From Phenylobacterium sp. (GTDB taxonomy: Bacteria > Pseudomonadota > Alphaproteobacteria > Caulobacterales > Caulobacteraceae): a DNA stretch of 6,466 bases. The stretch spans positions 1 through 6,466 of the forward strand of contig JAQGIJ010000488.1 of assembly GCA_028291285.1 (NCBI GenBank). The letters are read 5' to 3'. Within the stretch, counting starts at the first letter, position 1; each line of letters opens with the position of its first letter. A program made the position numbers and the translations under genes. Below, in pieces: positions 1-6,466 of this stretch. Below the pieces are notes generated by a model that saw only the letters and a list, made by a program, of their open reading frames with translations, made no database searches and was not told the DNA's origin.

Positions 1-524
1 TGCTCGCCGTGGCTCTCCACCGCATAGGCGTCGTGATGCTTGATGAGCAGCCAGTTGTTGGTCTTCTCGCGCTCGCGCCGTTTCATCCGCACCAGTACGA
101 AGCCGCCCTTCAGCCGTTCGCCGTCGAGCACGAACTTGAAGTCGCCGCGGCGCAGGCCCTCGTGCGGGTCGGTCCCGGGCTCCGGCTCCCAGTAGCCGCG
201 GTCCCACAGCATCACCGTGCCGCCGCCGTACTGGCCCTTGGGGATGGTGCCTTCGAAGTCGCCGTAGTCGAGCGGATGGTCCTCCACCTCGACGGCGAGC
301 CTGCGGTCGTGCGGGTCGAGCGAGGGGCCCTTGGTCACCGCCCAGGACTTGAAGACGCCGTCCAGCTCAAGCCGGAAGTCGTAGTGCAGCCGGCTGGCCG
401 CGTGCTTCTGGATGACGAAGCGCCGGCGGTTGGAGGGCTGGGTCTTCTCCGCCCCGGCGGGCTCGGCGGTCTTGCTGAAATCCCGCATCGAGCGATAGCG
501 GGTGAGCTTAGGCTCCTCGGCCAT
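1..524 (-). CDS. ligD: DNA ligase D-type 3'-phosphoesterase (PE) domain protein, 3' end cut by window edge
   Basis: The first 174 codons are visible; the C-terminus lies beyond position 1. The translation matches the N-terminal 3'-phosphoesterase domain of bacterial LigD, a manganese-dependent module that removes 3'-phosphates and ribonucleotides from DNA ends during Ku/LigD non-homologous end joining. Visible signatures are QKHAASRLHYDFRLE (residues 39-53), DHPLDYGDFEGTIP (82-95) and GQYGGGTV (97-104). The catalytic set described for Pseudomonas aeruginosa LigD (His42, His48, Asp50, Arg52, His84, Tyr88) appears here as His41, His47, Asp49, Arg51, His83 and Tyr87, a constant shift of one. The ATG at 524-522 is preceded by GGGAG directly after the otsA stop, only 10 bases away, so it is the last visible gene of the otsB-otsA operon. 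Whether ligase and polymerase domains follow, or it is a stand-alone PE protein of about 200 residues, cannot be seen. Confidence 0.9.
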   Translation of the reverse strand, partial: MAEEPKLTRYRSMRDFSKTAEPAGAEKTQPSNRRRFVIQKHAASRLHYDFRLELDGVFKSWAVTKGPSLDPHDRRLAVEVEDHPLDYGDFEGTIPKGQYGGGTVMLWDRGYWEPEPGTDPHEGLRRGDFKFVLDGERLKGGFVLVRMKRREREKTNNWLLIKHHDAYAVESHGE

Positions 525-534
525 TCCGGCTCCC

Positions 535-1935
535 TTAGCTGGCCAGCGCCGTCCGCCTCACCTCGACCTCGGTCAGGGCCGCCACGTAGGCGTCGCGCCA
601 GGCGGTGACGTCCTCGCGCTCGACGTTCTCGAACAGAGCGCGCCAGCGGCGGATTCGCTCCGACCTATCCATGCCGAGCGCCCGCTTCAGCGCCTCCGCG
701 ATCTCCTCGGGGCTGTTGGGATTGACCAGCAGGGCCTCGGTCAGCTGCCGCGCCGCGCCGGCGAAGCGCGACAGGACGAGCACGCCCGGATCGTTGGGGT
801 CCTGGGCGGCGACGAACTCCTTGGACACCAGGTTCATGCCGTCGCGCAGGGGCGTGACCAGGCCCACGCGGGCGGCGCGGTAGATGCCGGCCAGCTCGTC
901 GCGGCGGTAGTTCTTGTTCACATAGCGGAAGGGCGCCCAGTCGATGTCGGCGTACTCGCCGTTGATGCGGCCCGACAGGGCGTCAAGCCGGCCGCGGATC
1001 TCCTGGTAGGCCTCGACGCCCTCGCGGCTGACGGGGGCGATCTGCAGCATCAGCACCTCCCGGCGCAGGTCCGGATGGTCGGCCAGCAGCCGCTCGAAGC
1101 CCATGAAGCGCTCTTCCAGCCCCTTGGAGTAGTCGAGCCGGTCGACCCCGATGATCAGGTGCCGGAAGACGGTGGAGGCGCTCATGATGTCGCGCATCCG
1201 CACCGCGCGGGCCGAGCGCACCAGCTTGGCGAAGTCCGCCGCGTCGATGCCGATCGGGAAGGCGCCCACCCTGACGCTGCGGCCGAAGGCCTTCAGCAGG
1301 CCGGGAGCAGGCATCTCGCCGCCGGCTTCGCTCAGCACATACTCCTCGAAGGCCTGCCGGTATTCCTGGGTCTGGAAGCCCACCAGGTCGTAGTCGAACA
1401 GCGACTGCACCAGCTGGCGGTGGCCGGGCAGGGTCGTGTAGATCTGGTGCGCCGGCCAGGGCACGTGCAGGAAGAAGCCGATCCGGTTCTTGACGCCCAG
1501 CCTGCGCAGCTCCCGGGCCAGCGGGATCAGGTGGTAGTCGTGGATCCAGATCAGGTCGTCGCGCTCGATCAGCGGGCGCAGGGTCTCGGCGAAGCGGCGG
1601 TTCACCCGCTCGTAGCCTTCGCCGTAGGCGCGGTCGTAGGCGGTCAGGTCGGCCCGGTAGTGGAACAGCGGCCACAGCGTCTTGTTGGCGTAGCCGTTAT
1701 AGTATTCGTCGACGTCCGCCTCCTCGAGGTCGACGGTGGCGACCGTCACCCCGTCGATCTTCTGCATGGCGAGCTGGCCGGTGTATTCCGGCGTGGTCTT
1801 GCCGCTCCAGCCGAACCAGAGGCCGGAGTATTCGCGCAGCGCCGCGGCCAGCGCCATGGCGAGGCCGCCGACGCTCTCCTCGCCCTTGCCGCCGGGCGGA
1901 TTGACCCGGTTGGAGACGACGATCAGCCGGCTCAT
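535..1935 (-). CDS. otsA: Trehalose-6-phosphate synthase (glycosyltransferase family 20)
   Basis: This enzyme transfers glucose from a nucleotide sugar (usually UDP-glucose) to glucose-6-phosphate, giving trehalose-6-phosphate in the cytoplasm. It has 466 residues, close to the usual OtsA length. Signatures in order: VVSNRV (6-11), GG at 23-24, LWFGWSG (39-45), YYNGYANKTLWPLFHY (78-93), WIHDYHL (130-136), FFLHVPWP (154-161), VDRLDYSKGL (264-273), and DGMNLVSKEF (365-374). Residues equivalent to Escherichia coli OtsA substrate-binding positions are present: Arg10, Trp43, Tyr79, Trp88, Asp133, His157, Arg266, Lys271, Asp365 and Glu373. Nothing is truncated or shifted. Its ATG overlaps the otsB stop as ATGA (1932-1935), implying translational coupling. 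The stop is TAA at 537-535, followed at once by the ligD ribosome binding site. Confidence 0.97.
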   Translation of the reverse strand: MSRLIVVSNRVNPPGGKGEESVGGLAMALAAALREYSGLWFGWSGKTTPEYTGQLAMQKIDGVTVATVDLEEADVDEYYNGYANKTLWPLFHYRADLTAYDRAYGEGYERVNRRFAETLRPLIERDDLIWIHDYHLIPLARELRRLGVKNRIGFFLHVPWPAHQIYTTLPGHRQLVQSLFDYDLVGFQTQEYRQAFEEYVLSEAGGEMPAPGLLKAFGRSVRVGAFPIGIDAADFAKLVRSARAVRMRDIMSASTVFRHLIIGVDRLDYSKGLEERFMGFERLLADHPDLRREVLMLQIAPVSREGVEAYQEIRGRLDALSGRINGEYADIDWAPFRYVNKNYRRDELAGIYRAARVGLVTPLRDGMNLVSKEFVAAQDPNDPGVLVLSRFAGAARQLTEALLVNPNSPEEIAEALKRALGMDRSERIRRWRALFENVEREDVTAWRDAYVAALTEVEVRRTALAS

Positions 1936-2681
1936 AGCGCGGCTTCCAGCCAGGTCAGCGCCTCCTCGACGCCGCGGATCCGGAAGCGCGCCGCGGTAGG
2001 CCGGCCGGGCCCGACCAGCACGCCCATGCCGCCCACCGCCTGCACCGCCTCGAAGCCGTGCTCGTCGGTGGCGTCGTCGCCGAGGAAGACCGGCCGCGCG
2101 CCGGCAAAGGGCGGCACGTCCAGGAAGCTCCCCACGCTGTCGCCCTTGGTGGGCCCGGGCGTGCGCAGCTCCTCCACCATGTCGCCGTGTTGCAGCATGA
2201 GCCCGGTCTCGGCGGCGATCTCCTGGGCGAAGACCTGCGCCGGGTGGGCCTGGGCGCGGGCCAGGCGGTAGTGCAGGGCGACGCTCAAGCCCTTCTCCTC
2301 GACGATCAGGCCGGAGTCGCGGGTGGCGAACTCGCGGAAGCGCCGCGCCGCCTCGGCGAGCGCCGGATGCGGCGTGGTCTCGGTGACGATGGCGTCGGGG
2401 CCGCGCCGCACCAGGCCGTGCACGGCGGCGACCACGGTCACGCGGCCTTCCAGGATGCGGTCGACGTCGCCGAGCGTGCGGCCGCTGATCACCGCCAGGC
2501 GGCCGTCGAGGCCGCGCTTCAGGCGTTCGAGCAGGCTTGTGCGGCGCGGGTCGGGACGCACGTCCTGCGGCCGCGCGGCGATCGGCGCCAGCGTGCCGTC
2601 GAGATCGAGGAACAGCGCCGTGTCCGACAGACGCAACGGCTTCGGAGCGGGCAGTCCTACGGTCAGTTCATCGATTCCCAT
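1932..2681 (-). CDS. otsB: Trehalose-6-phosphate phosphatase (HAD superfamily)
   Basis: OtsB dephosphorylates trehalose-6-phosphate to trehalose, the second step after OtsA. The 249-residue protein starts MGIDELTV and shows HAD motifs: DLDGTLAP (26-33, nucleophile Asp26 and general acid Asp28), ISGR (65-68, motif II Ser66), PGPTKGDSV (175-183, motif III Lys179) and GDDATDE (201-207, motif IV acidic residues). HG at 88-89 and EEKGLSVALHYR (128-139) are typical of the trehalose-phosphatase cap region. The frame stays open to a TTG at 2702, but I chose the ATG at 2681-2679. GGCGGA lies nine bases upstream of it, and the predicted stress-type promoter would start RNA near 2704, leaving the TTG almost leaderless. 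It is the first gene of the operon, so phosphatase is made ahead of synthase, which would limit build-up of trehalose-6-phosphate (inference). Confidence 0.95.
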   Translation of the reverse strand: MGIDELTVGLPAPKPLRLSDTALFLDLDGTLAPIAARPQDVRPDPRRTSLLERLKRGLDGRLAVISGRTLGDVDRILEGRVTVVAAVHGLVRRGPDAIVTETTPHPALAEAARRFREFATRDSGLIVEEKGLSVALHYRLARAQAHPAQVFAQEIAAETGLMLQHGDMVEELRTPGPTKGDSVGSFLDVPPFAGARPVFLGDDATDEHGFEAVQAVGGMGVLVGPGRPTAARFRIRGVEEALTWLEAAL

Positions 2682-2711
2682 GAAATGACATCCGCCCCTC
2701 AACGGGACTGA

Positions 2712-2736
2712 AACGCGCGAGCCGCCGCTGCGATCC
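2712..2736 (-). promoter_or_regulatory. Candidate EcfG (general stress sigma factor) promoter for otsB-otsA-ligD
   Basis: Reading the minus strand, GGATC (2736-2732) is followed by exactly 16 bases and then CGTT (2715-2712). The alphaproteobacterial EcfG/RpoE2/SigT consensus is GGAAC, about 16-17 bases, CGTT, so this has a single mismatch in the -35 box and a perfect -10 core. Transcription would start near 2704, giving a leader of about 23 bases before the otsB ATG. Trehalose synthesis genes are known EcfG targets in several alphaproteobacteria, which fits. The call is by eye and the short motif could occur by chance. Confidence 0.55.
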
Positions 2737-2771
2737 CGCCTGGCGGCAAGTTGCCTGCGGGCGGAAGGGCC

Positions 2772-2800
2772 TTGACGGCGGCGCCCCGATCCGCGCTAAG
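2772..2800 (+). promoter_or_regulatory. Candidate housekeeping-type promoter for zwf
   Basis: TTGACG (2772-2777) is a strong -35 match and agrees with the TTGACG-type -35 described for Caulobacter housekeeping promoters. At a 17-base spacing it is followed by GCTAAG (2795-2800), which resembles the start of the Caulobacter -10 (GCTA...) but matches TATAAT at only three of six positions. Initiation would fall near 2807, leaving room for the ribosome binding site at 2823-2826. The -35 is convincing and the -10 is weak. Confidence 0.4.
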
Positions 2801-2834
2801 CGGCCCTCGTTCTGAAAGGCTCGAGGTGAGGTCC

Positions 2835-4298
<1,464 letters not shown>

Positions 4299-4315
4299 GG
4301 CCGGCCGTCACGAAC

Positions 4316-4341
4316 GGAACCTCCGGGCCCGCGTCCGGCTT
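4316..4341 (+). promoter_or_regulatory. Weak candidate stress-type promoter upstream of the 105-residue protein gene
   Basis: A perfect GGAAC (4316-4320) lies 18 bases after the zwf stop. Seventeen bases further is GCTT (4338-4341) where CGTT would be expected. The -35 matches the EcfG consensus fully, but the -10 has two mismatches. RNA would begin near 4348, just before the ribosome binding site at 4354-4358. Suggestive only. Confidence 0.25.
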
Positions 4342-4353
4342 AATGGCGCAGGT

Positions 4354-4358
4354 GGAGG
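4354..4358 (+). promoter_or_regulatory. Ribosome binding site setting the start of the 105-residue gene
   Basis: A full GGAGG with eight bases before the ATG at 4367. An earlier in-frame ATG at 4343 has no purine-rich site upstream (it follows CGTCCGGCTTA), so 4367 is the better start. Confidence 0.75.
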
Positions 4359-4366
4359 TGCGGGGC

Positions 4367-4684
4367 ATGGAGGCACGGTTGGACGCGACGGTCGCCGCGA
4401 TCCGCGCTGAGCTGGCGCGGCAGGCGGCGGAAGGCAATGCGACCTACAACGGGGTGTCCACGGACGGACGCGACGCGGTCGAGGGCTATTTCGACCTGGT
4501 CAGCGTCGCCCGCGCCGTGCTGACGGCGCTCGGCGATCCGGACGCCCGCGCCAGGCGCGCCGGCGGCGCCAGCGCCGCCGATCAGCGCGCGCTCAGCACC
4601 GAGGCCGACGAGCGGCAGACGATGCGCCAGGCCCCGGACGACGCCTCGCCCGGCGAGAGCGGCCAGGGCGCGTCCGTCGGCTAG
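4367..4684 (+). CDS. Hypothetical protein, 105 residues, function unknown
   Basis: I do not recognise this protein. It starts MEARLDATVAA and ends GASVG before TAG. Residues 1-22 look like an amphipathic helix. A middle part (24-56, containing TYNGVSTDGRDAVEGYFDLVS) looks compact and probably helical. From about residue 57 it becomes rich in Ala, Gly, Arg, Asp, Ser and Gln and is probably disordered. There is no signal peptide, membrane segment or cysteine, so it is likely cytoplasmic. Third codon positions are nearly all G or C, as in the neighbours, and the ribosome binding site is excellent, so I believe it is a real gene. It sits 68 bases after zwf on the same strand, and could be co-transcribed with it or use its own promoter around 4316. 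It converges on the DUF1059-like gene with only 22 bases between the stop codons. The same frame is open far upstream through zwf, but that part is a shadow. Confidence 0.7.
   Translation: MEARLDATVAAIRAELARQAAEGNATYNGVSTDGRDAVEGYFDLVSVARAVLTALGDPDARARRAGGASAADQRALSTEADERQTMRQAPDDASPGESGQGASVG
4555..4590. repeat. GC-rich inverted repeat inside the 105-residue gene
   Basis: Arms 4561-4569 and 4572-4580 are perfect nine-base reverse complements around a two-base centre. GCGCGC at 4555-4560 can also pair with GCGCGC at 4585-4590 across a four-base bulge (ATCA). The repeat encodes the Ala/Gly-rich start of the disordered tail. No T-run follows on either strand, so it does not look like an intrinsic terminator. 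In such GC-rich coding sequence it may be a by-product of alanine and glycine codons. Confidence 0.6.
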
Positions 4685-4706
4685 CCCGGCCGGCACGACC
4701 TTCCGC

Positions 4707-4898
4707 TCAGGCGGGGGGCTGCCCCTCGTGGATGCCCTGGCGGATCATGGCGCGCAGCTCGGGGGTGTCGCTGTGCTTGTGCACGGCCACGGCGTGCTGC
4801 ACGGCGGCCTCGAGCAGCTCGGGCTCGTCGTCCGCGGAGATCGCGATGGTGCAGCTGCTCTCGCTCGGGACCTCGCGACAATCGATGTACTTGCGCAT
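4707..4898 (-). CDS. DUF1059-like small protein, 63 residues
   Basis: The protein starts MRKYIDCREVP and has the look of the DUF1059 family: a short N-terminal strand with an early cysteine (YIDCRE, Cys7), a second cysteine (Cys16), an ISADDEPELLEAAVQHA segment (20-36) in which a strand leads into a helix, and a histidine cluster (His35, His40, His42). Members are small cytoplasmic proteins of unknown function, and the Cys/His pattern might bind a metal (inference). The ATG at 4898-4896 is preceded by AGAGAGGG about four bases upstream. The frame stays open for another 29 codons upstream, but that stretch is Arg-rich, lacks conserved character and holds the leader hairpin, so I reject the longer form. 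The gene is downstream of the acyl-CoA synthetase on the same strand with a 107-base gap, so it probably has its own promoter, and it converges on the 105-residue gene. Confidence 0.8.
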   Translation of the reverse strand: MRKYIDCREVPSESSCTIAISADDEPELLEAAVQHAVAVHKHSDTPELRAMIRQGIHEGQPPA

Positions 4899-4920
4899 GG
4901 CGCCCTCTCTGGTGCGGCGC

Positions 4921-4943
4921 GCCCGCCCGGCGATCAGGCGGGC
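4921..4943 (-). other. Leader hairpin upstream of the DUF1059-like gene
   Basis: GCCCGCC (4921-4927) and GGCGGGC (4937-4943) are perfect seven-base reverse complements with a nine-base loop. The hairpin lies between the possible -10 element (4954-4959) and the ribosome binding site near 4903-4910, so it would form in the 5' leader, 22 bases before the start codon. There is no following T-run, so a terminator for the upstream gene is unlikely. It may affect mRNA stability or translation, or have no role. Confidence 0.5.
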
Positions 4944-4953
4944 TAACGGCCGC

Positions 4954-4978
4954 ATTCTACCGCATCGGGGCCTTGCAA
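4954..4978 (-). promoter_or_regulatory. Weak candidate promoter for the DUF1059-like gene
   Basis: On the minus strand TAGAAT (4959-4954) matches the TATAAT -10 box at five of six positions and sits in the only relatively A/T-rich part of the gap. TTGCAA (4978-4973) matches the -35 at four of six, but the spacing is only 13 bases, so the pair is not a standard promoter. Either the -35 is elsewhere or an activator is needed. The stress motif GGAAC-N16-CGTT is not present here. Confidence 0.25.
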
Positions 4979-5005
4979 GCAGCACGGGTTGCGACGCCGG
5001 CGGGC

Positions 5006-6466
5006 TCAGCCGGCCGGCTGCCGCGCGGCCATCAGGAGGGCGCGCAGCTCGGCGCGCTTGGGCTTGCCGGCCGCGTCGGTGCGCGGGACGTCTTCGAACG
5101 CCATGGCGACGATGATCTGCGGCGCCTTGTAGGCGGAGAGCTCGGCGCGGACCTTGCGGCGCAGGGCGTCGGGATCGATCGTGAAGCCGTCCTCCGGGAC
5201 GACGACCGCCGCCACCGCCTCGCCGCGGGCCGGGTCGGGCACGCCCAGGACGATCGCCTCGCGCACCTCCGGCAGGCCCACCAGCACGGCCTCCACCTCC
5301 GCGGGCGAGACGTTCGCGCCGGCGGTTTTGATCATGTCGTTGGCGCGGCCGTAGAAGAACAGGAAGTCGTGCTCGTCAATCATGCAGCGGTCGCCGGTGC
5401 GGAACCAACCGTCGGCGGTGAAGGCCTGGTCGCGCTCGCGCTTCCAGTAGCCGCGCATCATGTTGCGGCCGCGCAGCTGCAACTCGCCGGTCTCGCCCGG
5501 CCCCAGCACCTCACCGGTCTCGAGGTCGACGATGCGCCGCTCCACGTCCGGCATGGGGCGGCCCCAGTTGGCGGCCTTGCCCTCCGGAGCCGGGAGGTCG
5601 TCGGGGTCGGAGGAGTGGGTGCCGAAGGTCTCGGTCATGCCCAGCGAGCCGCCGATCCGGCGCTCGGGCGGGATCTCCTCGCCGGCGCGCCTGTCGCGCA
5701 TGGGCGTGAGCCCGTAGGTGATGAAGGAGAGATCGACGCCCTGCCGGGCGGCCGCGGCCAGCAGGGCGTGCCGCTGGGCGCCGCCGAAGTAGACGTTGGT
5801 CACCCGGTGGCGGACGAAGGCGTCGAGCAGGTCCTCGCCGCTCAGCGAACGGGCGTGCACGAGCGTCGCGCCGCGGAACAGGGCCGGGAAGACGCCGCGC
5901 AGGAAGCCGCCGACCCAGAAATAGGCCAGGCCGTTGTAGAACCGCTCGCCGGGCTCCAGGTAGGTCCAGGGGCTGAAGTTCCAGACGTTGCGGATCGCGC
6001 CGCCGTGGGCGTGGACCACCGCCTTGGGCTCGGCCGTGGTGCCCGAGGTGCAGATCACCACCATGTCGTCGGCCGGCGTCACCGTGGCCTCGATCTCGCG
6101 CAGCAGGGCTTCGGAGACCCGGGGCGTCGCCCGCGCCGCCGCCAGCAGGTGGTCGGGACCCTTGCAGGCCCAGGGCCGCAGGGCCTCGCCCCAGACGACG
6201 ATCCGCCGCAGGTAGGGGGCGCTCTCCAGGTAGAAGGCCTCCCCGGCCCGCTCCTGCGCCAGGCCGGGAACTGCGTCCTCCAGCCGCGCCTGGTAGTCGG
6301 CGTGGCCGTAGGCGGCGCTGACCAGCAGGGTGTCGATGTCGTTGTGGCGCAGCGCCCAGGCGATCTCGCGGCGCTGGAACAGCGAGGAGAAGCCCACGGC
6401 CACCCCGCCCATCCGCGTCACCGCCAGGAAGGCCAGCACCCAGTCGGTGCAGTTCGGCATCATGAT
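5006..6466 (-). CDS. AMP-forming acyl-CoA synthetase (ANL superfamily), N-terminus beyond window
   Basis: This enzyme activates a carboxylic acid with ATP to an acyl-adenylate and then forms the CoA thioester. The frame is open to the right edge; 486 codons are visible and perhaps 50-80 N-terminal residues are missing. Counting from the first of the two adjacent methionines near the edge (codon 6463-6461), the motifs are: P-loop TSGTTAEPK (139-147), GMTETFG (275-281), GWFRTGD (352-358, Asp358 binds the AMP ribose), hinge region GRANDMIKTAGANVSP (372-387) and C-terminal PRTDAAGKPKR (460-470) with the likely catalytic lysine Lys467. The P-loop has Ala-Glu where Gly-x is usual, a known variant. 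These ATG codons are not the start, since the ILMPNC-type context is normally internal to the family. The acid substrate cannot be told: medium- or long-chain fatty, aromatic or alicyclic acids are all possible. It shows no obvious tie to the trehalose genes. Confidence 0.92.
   Translation of the reverse strand: MMMPNCTDWVLAFLAVTRMGGVAVGFSSLFQRREIAWALRHNDIDTLLVSAAYGHADYQARLEDAVPGLAQERAGEAFYLESAPYLRRIVVWGEALRPWACKGPDHLLAAARATPRVSEALLREIEATVTPADDMVVICTSGTTAEPKAVVHAHGGAIRNVWNFSPWTYLEPGERFYNGLAYFWVGGFLRGVFPALFRGATLVHARSLSGEDLLDAFVRHRVTNVYFGGAQRHALLAAAARQGVDLSFITYGLTPMRDRRAGEEIPPERRIGGSLGMTETFGTHSSDPDDLPAPEGKAANWGRPMPDVERRIVDLETGEVLGPGETGELQLRGRNMMRGYWKRERDQAFTADGWFRTGDRCMIDEHDFLFFYGRANDMIKTAGANVSPAEVEAVLVGLPEVREAIVLGVPDPARGEAVAAVVVPEDGFTIDPDALRRKVRAELSAYKAPQIIVAMAFEDVPRTDAAGKPKRAELRALLMAARQPAG

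Noticed and set aside
9..608. Plus-strand reading frame of 199 codons opposite ligD
   Set aside because: It is a shadow of the LigD phosphoesterase frame, whose catalytic motifs read clearly on the minus strand.
502..2271. Long plus-strand reading frame of 589 codons opposite otsA and otsB
   Set aside because: It lies antisense to two genes with complete family motifs. In such GC-rich DNA stop codons are rare, so long mirror frames are expected. Its translation is His/Gln/Val/Ala-rich with no recognisable domain.
2682..2702. TTG start for otsB at 2702
   Set aside because: There is no ribosome binding site before it, and the predicted transcript would begin at about the same place. The ATG at 2681 is better placed and leads directly into the usual N-terminus.
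4899..4985. Longer start for the DUF1059-like protein, adding 29 residues
   Set aside because: The added part is Arg-rich and unlike the family, and the ATG at 4898 has a good ribosome binding site.
4996..5014. GCCGGC repeat pair around the acyl-CoA synthetase stop codon as a terminator
   Set aside because: The six-base arms are self-palindromic and common in GC-rich DNA, and no T-run follows on the minus strand.

Overview
The window is about 70% G+C by eye, densely coding, with third codon positions almost all G or C. The gene set, protein motifs and a promoter-like element of the alphaproteobacterial general-stress type suggest a chromosomal segment of an alphaproteobacterium. Caulobacterales (for example a Phenylobacterium-like organism) is a plausible but unproven placement. 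I see no mobile element, tRNA, rRNA or CRISPR array.

Layout. (1) Positions 1-2681 form one minus-strand operon read right to left: otsB (trehalose-6-phosphate phosphatase), otsA (trehalose-6-phosphate synthase), then the N-terminal 3'-phosphoesterase domain of a LigD-type DNA repair protein, cut off by the window edge. otsB and otsA overlap in ATGA. The ligD ribosome binding site abuts the otsA stop codon. (2) Positions 2682-2834 are a divergent control region. Towards otsB it carries GGATC-N16-CGTT, one mismatch from the EcfG general-stress consensus. Towards zwf it carries TTGACG with a weak -10. (3) zwf (glucose-6-phosphate dehydrogenase) runs rightwards at 2835-4298, without pgl or edd beside it. 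(4) A 105-codon gene of unknown function follows at 4367-4684, with a GGAAC element upstream. (5) Convergent to it on the minus strand is a 63-residue DUF1059-like protein (4707-4898), with a GC-rich hairpin in its leader. (6) An AMP-forming acyl-CoA synthetase on the minus strand (5006-6466) runs off the right edge and lacks its N-terminus.

How the genes fit together. otsBA and zwf are divergently transcribed and both draw on glucose-6-phosphate: one arm leads to the protectant trehalose, the other to NADPH and 6-phosphogluconolactone. The same operon continues into a NHEJ-type DNA end-healing enzyme. With the stress-type promoter, this reads as a small stress or desiccation module: osmoprotection, DNA end repair and reducing power. 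The acyl-CoA synthetase looks metabolically unrelated. I did not find a clearly new system. The least explained items are the 105-residue protein, the DUF1059-like gene with its leader hairpin, and the joining of ligD to otsBA.
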